Assembly: GCF_040105385.1 (NCBI RefSeq)
Contig: NZ_JBEDNQ010000008.1
Span: forward strand, 62,001 to 126,000
DNA from: Pseudonocardia nematodicida
GTDB lineage: Bacteria; Actinomycetota; Actinomycetes; Mycobacteriales; Pseudonocardiaceae
Direction: 5' to 3'
Length of the DNA: 64,000 bases
Positions 17,943 through 26,497 of the stretch are shown piece by piece. The translations under genes and the position numbers were made by a program. The notes below the pieces were generated by a model. The model was given only the letters and a program-made list of their open reading frames with translations. It was not told the origin of the DNA and ran no database searches. How positions within the stretch are numbered: the first letter of the stretch is position 1; every line of letters begins with the position of its first letter.

Positions 17943-18959
17943 ATGCGAGCGCTCGTGCTGCCCGGCCCGGGCGAGGCCGAGATAATGGAGGTGCCGGCCC
18001 CCAAGGCGGCCAACGGTGAAGTCGTCGTCGACGTCGAGCGGGTCGGGGTCTGTGGCACCGATGTCGAGTTCTTCACCGGTGAGATGGCCTACCTGCATCA
18101 AGGGCATGCCGCCTACCCGATGCGCCCGGGGCACGAATGGGCGGGGCGGGTGTCCGCCGTGGGGACCGGTGTTGATCCCCGGTGGATCGGCAGGCTGGTC
18201 ATGGGCGACACGATGCTCGGAGACGGCACCTGCCGGCGCTGTCGACGGGGTCGTCAACACTTGTGCGAGCGCCGCGAAGAGGTGGGGATCCGCGGTGGTC
18301 GGCCCGGTGCCCTGGCCGAGCAACTCGCGGTGCCTGCGTCATCGCTGCATCCCCTGCCCGACGAGATGGACGCCGCGCTCGGGGCGCTCGTCGAGCCCGG
18401 CGGAAACGCCTTGCGGGCCGCGCGCGCGACCCGTGTCGGCCCCGGAGACCGGGTGCTGGTGCTCGGACCCGGCACGATCGGCCTGCTCGTCGCGATGTTC
18501 CTCCGGGCGTCCGGTGCGCAGGTGCATCTGATGGGCCGCAGTGGCGGATCGCTCGAGTTCGCCCGCTCCCTCGGATTCGCCGACACGTGGACCGGCGACG
18601 ACCTCCCGCAAGCGCCCTTCGATGCCGTGGTCGAGGCGTCGAACGCGGTCCACCTGCCCGCCCTCGCACTCGACCGCGTCGAGCCGGGTGGCCGGGTGGT
18701 CTACATCGGACTGGCCGGCGAGCCCAGCACCATCGACACCCGTACGCTCGCCCTCAACGACGTTACCGCCGTCGGCGTGCTGTCCGCCTCGCCCGGACTG
18801 GCCGACACCGTTGCCGCCTTCGCCTCCGGCGAGATCGACCCGCGTCCGCTCGTCGCAGCGACGGTGGGACTCACCGGAGCAGGGGATGTGCTGGCGGGCC
18901 GCAGGCCGGAGGGCGCAGCGCCCGGACCGAAGATCCACATCGACCCGCGACGGCAATGA
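17943..18959 (+). CDS. Zinc-dependent alcohol dehydrogenase (MDR superfamily)
   Basis: A 338-residue medium-chain dehydrogenase with a GroES-like N-terminal domain (GVCGTDVEFF, GHEWAG, catalytic zinc site) and a Rossmann domain (VLVLGPGTIGLLVAMFL). The structural-zinc lobe reads GDGTCRRCRRGRQHLC: three of four expected cysteines are present and the first is Asp. It probably oxidises a sugar or a 2-keto-3-deoxy acid hydroxyl with NAD(P). ATG 17943 has AAGGGGG upstream; an in-frame ATG at 17928 overlaps the FAH stop (ATGA) and would add five residues. Cytoplasmic. Confidence 0.9.
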   Translation: MRALVLPGPGEAEIMEVPAPKAANGEVVVDVERVGVCGTDVEFFTGEMAYLHQGHAAYPMRPGHEWAGRVSAVGTGVDPRWIGRLVMGDTMLGDGTCRRCRRGRQHLCERREEVGIRGGRPGALAEQLAVPASSLHPLPDEMDAALGALVEPGGNALRAARATRVGPGDRVLVLGPGTIGLLVAMFLRASGAQVHLMGRSGGSLEFARSLGFADTWTGDDLPQAPFDAVVEASNAVHLPALALDRVEPGGRVVYIGLAGEPSTIDTRTLALNDVTAVGVLSASPGLADTVAAFASGEIDPRPLVAATVGLTGAGDVLAGRRPEGAAPGPKIHIDPRRQ

Positions 18960-18970
18960 GGAGTGTCCGC

Positions 18971-19711
18971 ATGAAGGACTTCGAGGGGCTGACCGCTCTT
19001 GTCACAGGTGGCGCCAGCGGCATTGGTGCGGACACGGCGCGCCTGCTGCACCGGCGCGGTGCCCGGGTCGCCGTGCTGGACCGTGATGTCACCGCCGTCG
19101 GTGCTGAGTTCCTGGCACTTACCTGCGACGTCGGTGAACGAGCCGCGATCGAGGCCGCCGTCGCCGAAGTGGCCGACCGGTGCGGTGGTCTCGACATCGT
19201 TGTCGCCAACGCAGGCATCGGCGCGGTGGGGGACGTGGCCGCGAACGATGACGCCGAGTGGTCTCGAGTGCTCGACGTCAACGTCACCGGGATCGCACGT
19301 GTCGTCTCGGCAGCGCTCCCGCACTTGCGCCGATCGACATGCGCCGCTGTGGTCACGACCTGCTCGGCCGTGGCATTCGTCGGTGTGCGTCATCGCGCGC
19401 TCTACAGTGCTAGCAAAGGCGCAGTGCACGCCCTCACGATCGCGATGGCCGCCGACCACGCCGACGCCGGCATCCGGGTCAATGCGGTCGCGCCGGGCAC
19501 GGCCGATACGCCCTGGATTACCCGGCTGCTCGAGTCGGCCGAGGATCCGGCGGCGGCGGCAGAGTCGTTGCGACAGCGACAGCCGAGCGGCCGGCTCGTC
19601 ACCTCCGACGAGGTCGCCGAAGCACTCGCCTTCCTGGCGTCCCCGATCTCGGGATCGACCACGGGCACCGTCCTTCGTGTCGACGGCGGTATGACGACTC
19701 TCAGACTGTGA
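18971..19711 (+). CDS. Short-chain dehydrogenase/reductase, probable sugar dehydrogenase
   Basis: A 246-residue classical SDR: cofactor loop TGGASGIG (residues 12-19), VANAGIG, active-site serine in TTCSAVAFVG, and YSASKGA with catalytic Tyr and Lys, ending FLASPISGSTTGTVLRVDGG. It starts at ATG 18971, seven bases after GAGGAG; an ATG at 18956 overlaps the alcohol-dehydrogenase stop and is a coupled alternative. As last gene of the IclR-led operon it may oxidise the sugar to its lactone or the keto-deoxy acid to a diketo acid. Confidence 0.9.
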   Translation: MKDFEGLTALVTGGASGIGADTARLLHRRGARVAVLDRDVTAVGAEFLALTCDVGERAAIEAAVAEVADRCGGLDIVVANAGIGAVGDVAANDDAEWSRVLDVNVTGIARVVSAALPHLRRSTCAAVVTTCSAVAFVGVRHRALYSASKGAVHALTIAMAADHADAGIRVNAVAPGTADTPWITRLLESAEDPAAAAESLRQRQPSGRLVTSDEVAEALAFLASPISGSTTGTVLRVDGGMTTLRL

Positions 19712-19775
19712 TCCGGGCGGTCGGCCGGCCTCGCGAGGCTTCGCCGCGGCCCGGGGCCAGGCAAACCAGTCGGGA

Positions 19776-19811
19776 GTGACTGCTTTCCTGTTCCGGGAGT
19801 ACCATTCCCGC
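19776..19811 (+). promoter_or_regulatory. Promoter with palindromic operator before TetR gene
   Basis: GTGACT (19776-19781) and TACCAT (19800-19805) are spaced by 18 bases as a -35/-10 pair. CGGGAGTACCATTCCCG (19794-19810) is an inverted repeat with perfect five-base ends (CGGGA/TCCCG) covering the -10. Transcription would start near 19812, which is the GTG start of the TetR gene, so the message may be leaderless and autorepressed. Confidence 0.5.
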
Positions 19812-20435
19812 GTGGCACCTACGCCGGCGGCCCGCACCCGCCGCGAACAGCGGTCGGTCGATGGCCGGGCCCTGATTCTCGAGGCTGCGGTCAAGTGCCT
19901 GATCGAGGAGGGGTTCGGCGCCACGACGACGCTGCGCATTCAGGCCGCGGCGGGCGTGTCGCGTGGTCGGCTTCTGCATTATTTCCCGTCCCGGGAGGCG
20001 CTGCTGGTCGCCGCCGCGGAGCATCTCGCCGGAGAGCGGGTGCGACTGTCCATCGAGAGTGTCGAGCACGCTCTCCTCGACGCGCCGCACGACGGCGACC
20101 GGGTAACACGCGTCGTCGAGCACATGTGGTCCACGTTCCACGAACCCCACTTCTGGGCGGCACAGGAAATGTGGACCGCGGCCCGGACCAACGACGGCCT
20201 TGCCGAGGCGCTGCTGCCGGGGGAGCGACGTCTCGGTGGGGTGATCCGTTCCGGAGTGGACCGCATGTTCGGGCCGGAGCTCGCCGGACACCCCCGGTAC
20301 ACCCACGTGCGCGAGTTGCTGCTGACCGGGATGCGTGGTGTCGCGCTCACCTATGCCTTCGATCGCCGCGATCCGCGTCGGGACCCCCACCTCGCCCAGT
20401 GGGTCGACCTGGCCCGACTGCTGCTCGAGATCTGA
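19812..20435 (+). CDS. TetR/AcrR-family transcriptional regulator
   Basis: A 207-residue regulator. The N-terminal HTH is clear: LILEAAVKCLIEEGFGATTT, then IQAAAGVSRGRLLHYFPSREALLVAAA (about residues 20-65). The rest is the helical ligand-binding domain. I chose GTG 19812 because a promoter and a palindromic operator end just before it; an upstream GTG at 19776 lies inside the promoter. It faces the HpaB-like gene tail to tail across a large inverted repeat. Its targets are not clear beyond itself; the oxygenase and carrier downstream are candidates. Confidence 0.9.
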   Translation: MAPTPAARTRREQRSVDGRALILEAAVKCLIEEGFGATTTLRIQAAAGVSRGRLLHYFPSREALLVAAAEHLAGERVRLSIESVEHALLDAPHDGDRVTRVVEHMWSTFHEPHFWAAQEMWTAARTNDGLAEALLPGERRLGGVIRSGVDRMFGPELAGHPRYTHVRELLLTGMRGVALTYAFDRRDPRRDPHLAQWVDLARLLLEI

Positions 20436-20448
20436 GGTGGGTCAGGCC

Positions 20449-20583
20449 CCGTCTCCGGTCGGTCGGCGTGCTCAGCGATCCCGAGGGCGGGCCGGCGAAC
20501 GGGAGGCATCGGGCGGAGACGGTCCGTGCGATCCAGACGTTCCGGTCCGACCCACGGGATCCGGACCGGGACGTCTGGATCGC
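20449..20583. terminator. Bidirectional terminator made of two large inverted repeats
   Basis: The gap between the convergent TetR and HpaB-like genes is almost all palindrome. A 22-base arm at 20528-20549 (beginning GCGATCCAGACGT) pairs with 20562-20583, with one T-G wobble and a 12-base loop, ending one base before the HpaB stop codon. Before it, CCGTCTCCG (20449-20457) and CGGAGACGG (20514-20522) are perfect nine-base arms around a 56-base loop. Strong termination in both directions is the simplest role. Confidence 0.75.
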
Positions 20584-20584
20584 G

Positions 20585-21985
20585 TCACAGGCCGGCGAGG
20601 CCGCGCACGTAGTCGACCGCAGCCGACGGGTCGTAGGACCGGACGATCTGCATCTTCTCGGCTTCCAGGGAACCCTCCGCATGCGTGGCGAGGACGCTCT
20701 GATAGCCGCCGTAGTCGCGGGCGGTGAGATCGCCGACGAGGTTCAGAATGCGGAGCCGCTGCTCGGCGGGGACCGCCGCGGCGTAGTACTTCTCCAGAAC
20801 CGCGCGGATCGGAGGAGACCCCCAGTCCTCCGCGCCGGGTCCGGTGACGAGCAAGCCGCCCGCCAGGTCGATGAGCGTGGCCGTCGCCTCGTGGTACCCG
20901 TGGGCGAAGGTGTACTTCGCCATATTGACGGCGAGCGGGTCGGGCATCCACACGCCCTTCGCACCTTCGCGGGCCCGCATCGCCGCCAGTTCGGCGAGAC
21001 CGCGCACCGTCTCGGCCCACGCAATCATCCGTGCAAGCTTGTCCCGGACGTGGCCAGCGCGGGTGATGCCGTTCGCCTCAGCGACGAGGTGCGCTGCGCC
21101 GATGAGAATGTCCAGCAGCGGTAACTTGTAGTTGATCGCGGTGAAGCGGTGGTAGTCGACGAACGCGATGGCCAGCGGCCCGGCCAGCTCGTACCGTCGG
21201 TCGAGGAACACCCGGTCGCGAGGCACTCGGACGTCGTCGAACACGGTGAGGGATTCCAGCAGCTTGTGCTTCGACGAAAGTGGGAAGCTGAACCCGTCTC
21301 GCTCTCCCGCGGCATACGGTGAGACGTAGAGGCTCAGGCCCGGGGTGTCGACGGGCAGCGCGAAGGACACCGCATAGTCCGCGTCGCCCGGGCCCATCGC
21401 ACGGGTCGGCAGCACGACGATCTCATCGGCATTGGCCGAGAACGAGGTGTGCGTCTTGGCCCCGCGGACTGTGATGGAATCCTCGTCCGACGCGACGACC
21501 CGCAGGTAGAGGTCAGGGTCAGCCTGCTTGGACGGTCCCAGTGACCGGTCACCCTTCACATCGGTCTGGCCTACTGCGAGTGCCAGGTCCTCCGACAGGC
21601 AGTGCCGATGAAAGGCCTGAGCGTTCTCCAGCCCTTCGTCCTCGGTGGCGCGTAGCAAGGCGAAGAGCGCGTCCGACCCGACCTCCTTCAGCACGATCGT
21701 GCCGGCCCCCCGCCGGGATACCTCCTCGATCAGGGTGCCGCGCTCGCGAAGATCCTCCGGGGTCCGGGGCAGGTGATAGAAGCTCGAGTAACTGCCGATC
21801 TCCTCGTCTCGGCGGACCGCGATGTCGGGCCGGTCCTCGGACATCGAGTAGGCCAGCGACGAGTGATCCACCGCGGGACGCAGCTCGGGATGCGCGACGA
21901 CGTCTGACACCTGCCGGCCCCGATAGAACACCCGCCGCCCGTCGGCGAGGCCCTCCCGATACTCCTGCGCGCTGCGCACGGCCAT
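20585..21985 (-). CDS. HpaB-family flavin-dependent oxygenase (4-hydroxyphenylacetate 3-hydroxylase type)
   Basis: A 466-residue protein of the HpaB family with the acyl-CoA-dehydrogenase-like fold. It begins RSAQEYREGLADGRRVFYRG and carries TDVKGDRSLGPSKQADPDLYLRVV, VRGAKTHTSFSANADEIVVLP and the YHRFTAINYKLPLLDILIGAA helix, all typical. The family contains reduced-flavin hydroxylases and 4-hydroxybutyryl-CoA dehydratase; the latter needs three cysteines for its cluster, whereas this protein has a single Cys (C129), so an oxygenase is more likely. No HpaC-type flavin reductase is adjacent; the nearest flavoprotein is the nitroreductase at 25772. ATG 21985 has AAAGGTG upstream. It diverges from the MFS gene. 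Confidence 0.85.
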   Translation of the reverse strand: MAVRSAQEYREGLADGRRVFYRGRQVSDVVAHPELRPAVDHSSLAYSMSEDRPDIAVRRDEEIGSYSSFYHLPRTPEDLRERGTLIEEVSRRGAGTIVLKEVGSDALFALLRATEDEGLENAQAFHRHCLSEDLALAVGQTDVKGDRSLGPSKQADPDLYLRVVASDEDSITVRGAKTHTSFSANADEIVVLPTRAMGPGDADYAVSFALPVDTPGLSLYVSPYAAGERDGFSFPLSSKHKLLESLTVFDDVRVPRDRVFLDRRYELAGPLAIAFVDYHRFTAINYKLPLLDILIGAAHLVAEANGITRAGHVRDKLARMIAWAETVRGLAELAAMRAREGAKGVWMPDPLAVNMAKYTFAHGYHEATATLIDLAGGLLVTGPGAEDWGSPPIRAVLEKYYAAAVPAEQRLRILNLVGDLTARDYGGYQSVLATHAEGSLEAEKMQIVRSYDPSAAVDYVRGLAGL

Positions 21986-22513
21986 GCGTCACCTTTTCCG
22001 AAGAGCGAATGCGGTGGTCCACGATGCTGCCCACCGAGGTTCTGGAAGAACGCTCGATCGGTGTTGCCGCACCGAGCGGATCTCCACTCTGCAACGTCCC
22101 AGCCAGTGTGGTCAAGCATCCCGCTCGCCAGGGGCGCTGGTGTTCGTTAGAGCTAAACAGCGCCGAAGCCTCGCCCGAGGATCGGCCAGGTGGGGACCGT
22201 GGCGTGCGGTAGTTCGTGCCACGCCGTACAGGTGGACGGGACTCATCCTCGCTGGCCCCGTTGTGTCTGACGAGATCTCGTGCGACCCGCATGAAGCGGT
22301 CAGTGTTGACTGTTTGGCGGTGGTGCCTCTAGGGTCGGCTCATCTCGCCGCTGGACCAGTTCCGGCCGTGGCGCCTGCGCTGCGGAGACTTTCTCGGAGG
22401 ACGCCTACGGGCTCGATCGATCACATCGGCCGTGTCCACGCGCTCTCATCAGTTCAGTGTCGACCGACATCGCGCCGTGGTCTTGCACCGCGGTCTCCTT
22501 CCGGGAGAGATCC
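21986..22513. other. Divergent intergenic region, no gene seen
   Basis: About 530 bases between the HpaB-like gene and the MFS gene. I see no coding frame with protein character. It carries the rightward promoter listed separately and presumably a leftward one; the untranslated leader of the MFS gene would be about 170 bases. Confidence 0.5.
22306..22335 (+). promoter_or_regulatory. Promoter for the MFS gene block
   Basis: TTGACT (22306-22311) and TAGGGT (22330-22335) with an 18-base spacer resemble a housekeeping sigma -35/-10 pair. It is the best such pair in the region and points toward the MFS carrier and the CoA block beyond it. Confidence 0.45.
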
Positions 22514-23882
22514 ATGCAACCAGTGTCTGCCGGGACATCCCCCGCAACCTCGCCCCGTCGGTCGGCCCGCGCTTCCTTCGCCGCGGCGGTCGCGACCTCG
22601 CTCGAGTGGTACGACTTCTTCATCTACGCCACCGCAGCGGCCCTCGTGTTCAACACGACCTTCTTCGCCACCGACAGCACGGTGGTGTCGGCGTTGAACT
22701 CGTTCGCGACCGTCGCGGTCGGGTTCATCGCGCCCGGTCGGCGGTGTCGTGGCAGGTGCGCTAGGAGACAAGTACGGGCGCAAGCCCGTGCTCGTCGGCG
22801 CGATGGTGCTCATGGCCGTTGCAACGACCCTGATCGGGTTCGTGCCCGACACCGAGATCGTCTGGCTCGCCCCCACCATCCTGGTCGTGCTGCGGTTGTG
22901 CCAGGGGCTCGCGGTCGGTGCCCAGTGGAGCAGCGCCGTCCTCGTCGCCACAGAGAACGCGCCCGCGCACCTGCGTGGGTTCTACGGCAGCTTTGCTCAG
23001 CTCGGCATCCCGATCGGGGCGCTGCTCGGCAACATGGTGTTCCTGGCCGCGACCTCCGCCGCCTCTCCGGAGGCCTTCGTGGCCTGGGTGTGGCGAGTTC
23101 CGTTCTGGATCAGTCTGGTCATGCTCCCGATCGCCTTCGCCATTCATCGGTACCTGGAGGAGACCCCGGAGTTCAAGGCGGCCGCGGCCCGAGCCTCGGC
23201 GACCGTGAAGCCTGCGGCCGGCCGTTCCTTCCTCTTCGAAGCGGTGCGCCGCAATCCCGGCGCGATCCTGACCGCAGCCGGCGCCAACACCGGTGGGATC
23301 GTCCTCTACCAGGTGACGATGACCGGCTCCGTGCAATTCGTGACCACCTATCTCGGTGTATCCCGGTCCCAGGTCCTGACCTGGGTCCTGGTTGCGTCCC
23401 TGCTCATGATTCCTCTGGTGCCGTTCATGGGCTGGCTGTCGGACCGCGTCGGACGCAAGCTGGTGTTCGGCCTCGGGTCGGTCGCGATGCTGGTGTGGGC
23501 GGTGCCCATGTGGCTGTTGATCGCCTCCGCCCGGCCCGATCGAATCTGGCCCTTCGCCGTGGCGGTGATCGGCGCCGTCATCGCCATGGTGTTCCAGACC
23601 GGGACGCAGGGCACGCTGCTGGCCGAGCTCTTCCCCGCGGAGATCCGCTCGTCCGGCGCCTCGCTCGGCTACCAGATCGCAGGGATCATCGGCGGCTTCG
23701 GTCCCTTCATGACCGTTGCTCTGATCAACGGTGAGCCGGCGAACGCGTGGCGCGTCGGGGTGTTCATGGTCGTGCTCGCCCTCGTGGCCCTGATCTGTCT
23801 CTGGCTGATCATTCGCCGCAACTATCACGCTGCGCCCACGCGTACCGCCGCCGTCGGATCGGGGAACGCCGCCTCTTCCTGA
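22514..23882 (+). pseudogene. MFS transporter (ShiA/MHS-type metabolite:H+ symporter) with frameshift
   Basis: A carrier of the metabolite:H+ symporter group. Frame one, from ATG 22514 (GGGAGAGA upstream), gives SFAAAVATSLEWYDFFIYAT and FATVAVGFIA. The rest, VAGALGDKYGRKPVLVGAMVL to the C-terminus at 23882, lies in another frame. The join should read GFIARPVGGVVAG; around 22730-22735 the DNA has GCGCCC where GCGCGCCC is expected, a loss of two bases (or gain of one). All other helices and the second DRVGRK loop are intact. Either the gene was inactivated recently or the base call is wrong. Related carriers move shikimate, dicarboxylates or aromatic acids. It precedes the CoA block by 53 bases. 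Confidence 0.85.
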
Positions 23883-23935
23883 CCGCACACCACCCACCCG
23901 TCCCGCCAGTCCTGTACCAAACCTGAGGAACGGTG

Positions 23936-24763
23936 ATGACCACATCCACGACCCCTCCCGATGTCACCGACCGTGTCGAGCTGCACCGTCAGGGGCATGT
24001 GCTGGTGATCCGGATGCGGCGTACCGCCGCGCGTAACGCCATCGACGCACCGATGACGGCAGCTCTGGACGCGGCGCTCAACGAGATGGACGACGACCCC
24101 GAGCTCTGGTGCGGTGTGCTCACCGGCGACGCCCAGGTGTTCTCCGCGGGCACTGACCTGGCGGGAGGCGCAGGTGAGCCCACGGCCCGTGGGGGGCCCT
24201 ATGGTGTCGTCGGACGACGGCGGTCCACTCCATTGATCGCAGCGGTGGAGGGGTTCGCTCTCGGCGGCGGATTCGAGCTGGTGCTGGCCTGTGACATGGT
24301 CGTCGCCGGCCGTTCGACGCGCTTCGGGTTGCCCGAGGTCTCCCGGGGCGTGGTGGCAACCTGCGGGGGGATCTTCAGGTCCGCCCGGCCCCTGCCGCTG
24401 ACGATCGCCAAGCAGATGCTGCTCACCGGGTTGCAGCTGCCCGCGCCGCGTGCCTATCAGCTCGGGCTGGTCAACGAGCTGGTGGACGACGGGGACGCTG
24501 AGATCGCAGCGGTCGCGCTGGCCGAGAGGGTCTGCGACAACTCGCCGTCGGCTGTGAGCGCCACCCTTCGTGCTCTGGACGAGGTCGTCGCCGAGGCCGA
24601 CGAACTCGGCTGGCGGGCTACCCACGAGGCGTTCGCGACCGTGCTTGGTTCGGCGGACCACCACGAGGGCGTCGCCGCGTTCCTCGAGAAGCGCCCACCT
24701 CGCTGGACCGGTCGCGCATCCACAGCAGGCAACGCCCCCCACCGACCGGGAGGAACCGGATGA
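23936..24763 (+). CDS. Enoyl-CoA hydratase/isomerase family protein
   Basis: A 275-residue crotonase with both hydratase glutamates: E114 in GGGFELVLACD and E134 in FGLPEVSRG. The oxyanion segment FSAGTDLAGG is present. It should hydrate a trans-2-enoyl-CoA. ATG 23936 has GAGGAA upstream. It opens the rightward block of CoA-ester genes and overlaps the MDR reductase start by ATGA. It has an additional polar C-terminal tail (about 30 residues) not needed for the fold. Confidence 0.92.
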   Translation: MTTSTTPPDVTDRVELHRQGHVLVIRMRRTAARNAIDAPMTAALDAALNEMDDDPELWCGVLTGDAQVFSAGTDLAGGAGEPTARGGPYGVVGRRRSTPLIAAVEGFALGGGFELVLACDMVVAGRSTRFGLPEVSRGVVATCGGIFRSARPLPLTIAKQMLLTGLQLPAPRAYQLGLVNELVDDGDAEIAAVALAERVCDNSPSAVSATLRALDEVVAEADELGWRATHEAFATVLGSADHHEGVAAFLEKRPPRWTGRASTAGNAPHRPGGTG

Positions 24764-25734
24764 GACGTGTGATCTGCTCGGAGTTCGGTAGTCCGCTGGA
24801 TCTGCGGATCGCCGAGGGGCCGATCCCTGAGCCGCAAGCGGGTGAGGTGCTCGTCGAGGCAGTGGCGGTGGGTGTCAGCTTCGTGGATTCGCTGATCGTC
24901 CGTGGCGAGTACCAGGTGCGGCCACCACTGCCCTTCACTCCCGGCAGCAGCGTGGCTGGTCGGGTGGTTGCGGTCGGGAAGGGGGTCGAGGAGGCACTCG
25001 TGGGCACCGACGTGGCGACCGTGCTCCCTGCATTCGGAGGGTACGCCACCCACATCACCGTCCCCGCGCCGCTGGCGGTCCCGCTGCCCGCCGCAGTCAC
25101 GCCAGGCACTGCGGCAGCGGTGATGGAGAGCTACCTGACGCTGGTGTTCGCCGTCACCCACCGCGTGAAGATCACGCGCGGTGAGCAGGTGGTGGTTCTC
25201 GGTGCAGGCGGCGGGATCGGTCAGGCAGCGGTCGATGTGGCACGTGCCGCCGGCGCCCGCGTGATCGCCGTTGCGTCCACCGAGGACAAGCGCGCCGCAG
25301 CCGAGGCCGCCGGAGCCGAGGTCACCCTCGGTTACGACAACCTCAAGGACGAGATCCGGACGGCCACCGGCGGTGGTGCCGATGTCGTCGTCGACCCGGT
25401 CGGCGGCGACGCTGCGGAGAGCGCGCTGCGGGCGCTGGGGGCCGACGGCCGCTACTGCGTCCTCGGCTTCGCCTCCGGCCGGATCCCGCGGTTGCCGGCC
25501 AACGTGGTGCTGCTCCGCAACCGGTCGATCGTGGGCATCGACTGGGGCGACTGGTCCCGCGCAGCCGGGGGGGCGACCGGTAACGCCGTTCTGCTCGCCG
25601 ACGTCCTGGCCAGGGTCGGACGTGGCGAGCTGATGCCCGGGTCTCCCACGATCGCGCCGCTCGCAGACGCCGGCCGGACACTGCAGCTCATCGCCGAGCG
25701 GCGGGCAGTCGGCAAGTACGTCCTCACCCCGTGA
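24760..25734 (+). CDS. MDR-superfamily NADPH:quinone/enoyl reductase
   Basis: A 324-residue zinc-free medium-chain reductase of the quinone oxidoreductase type. The N-terminal GroES-like domain has GVSFVDSLIVRGEYQ and PFTPGSSVAGRVVAVG; the Rossmann loop is VLGAGGGIGQAAVDVARAAGA. There are no zinc-ligand cysteines. Such enzymes reduce quinones or conjugated enones/enoyl-CoAs with NADPH. It is coupled to the crotonase by a four-base overlap, which favours a role on the acyl chain rather than in detoxification, but that is inference. Confidence 0.9.
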   Translation: MRRVICSEFGSPLDLRIAEGPIPEPQAGEVLVEAVAVGVSFVDSLIVRGEYQVRPPLPFTPGSSVAGRVVAVGKGVEEALVGTDVATVLPAFGGYATHITVPAPLAVPLPAAVTPGTAAAVMESYLTLVFAVTHRVKITRGEQVVVLGAGGGIGQAAVDVARAAGARVIAVASTEDKRAAAEAAGAEVTLGYDNLKDEIRTATGGGADVVVDPVGGDAAESALRALGADGRYCVLGFASGRIPRLPANVVLLRNRSIVGIDWGDWSRAAGGATGNAVLLADVLARVGRGELMPGSPTIAPLADAGRTLQLIAERRAVGKYVLTP

Positions 25735-25771
25735 CCCGGACTGTCAACCGATGCTTCCGCAGAGGAGCCGT

Positions 25772-26473
25772 GTGAGCACATCTACATCACCGAGCACTGT
25801 TGCGGCCCCGGGCGGGCTACGAGCGCTGCTCGAGCTGCGCTGGAGTTGCCGCGCCTTCCTTCCGGAGCCGGTTCCGGACCACGTGATCACCGAGATGTTC
25901 GGGATCGCCCAGCGCACCGCGTCGTGGTGCAACACGCAACCCTGGCACGTCTACGTGACGAAGGGGGAGGGGACACGTCGCTTCGCCGAGCGCCTGACCG
26001 AGCATGCGCGTGCCCACGAGCAGGTCGCGGACTTCGCTCCACCCGCCGGGTACCACGGCGTCTATCGCGACCGCCGCCGCGAGTCGGGCCTGGCGCTCTA
26101 TGCCAGCCTGGGCATCGAGAAGACAGACGCCGAAGCGCGCACTGCGCAGACGATGCGGAACTTCGACCTCTTCGGTGCACCGCACACCGCCGTGATCACC
26201 ACCGACCGGGACCAGGGTGTCTACGGTGCGATCGACTGCGGTGGCTACATCGCGAACCTGATGAACGCGGCCACCGCGCTGGGCGTTGCGACGATCCCGC
26301 AGGCCGCCATCGCCTTGCACTCCGGGCTGGTGCGCGACCATTTCCTGGTGCCCGACGACCGTCTCGTCGTGTGCGCCGTGTCGTTCGGCTACCCCGATGT
26401 GGCCCACCCGGTCAATCAGTTCCGCACCAGCCGCGCCGACCTCGCCGACGTCGTGACGACTGTCGACGAGTGA
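25772..26473 (+). CDS. Nitroreductase-family FMN oxidoreductase
   Basis: A 233-residue nitroreductase-fold flavoprotein, usually a homodimer binding FMN and using NAD(P)H. The N-terminal RWSCRAF and ASWCNTQPWHVYV segments match FMN-binding parts, and GGYIANLMNAATALGVATIPQAA the central helix. GTG 25772 has AGAGGAG upstream. Within a catabolic operon it may reduce an enone or supply reduced flavin, possibly to the HpaB-like oxygenase; no sequence feature proves either. Confidence 0.88.
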   Translation: MSTSTSPSTVAAPGGLRALLELRWSCRAFLPEPVPDHVITEMFGIAQRTASWCNTQPWHVYVTKGEGTRRFAERLTEHARAHEQVADFAPPAGYHGVYRDRRRESGLALYASLGIEKTDAEARTAQTMRNFDLFGAPHTAVITTDRDQGVYGAIDCGGYIANLMNAATALGVATIPQAAIALHSGLVRDHFLVPDDRLVVCAVSFGYPDVAHPVNQFRTSRADLADVVTTVDE

Positions 26474-26497
26474 CGCGCTGCCAACCAGGAGACCCCC

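Noticed and set aside
20585..21985. 4-hydroxybutyryl-CoA dehydratase (AbfD) as the HpaB-family assignment
   Set aside because: The cluster-binding cysteines are absent; the protein has a single cysteine.
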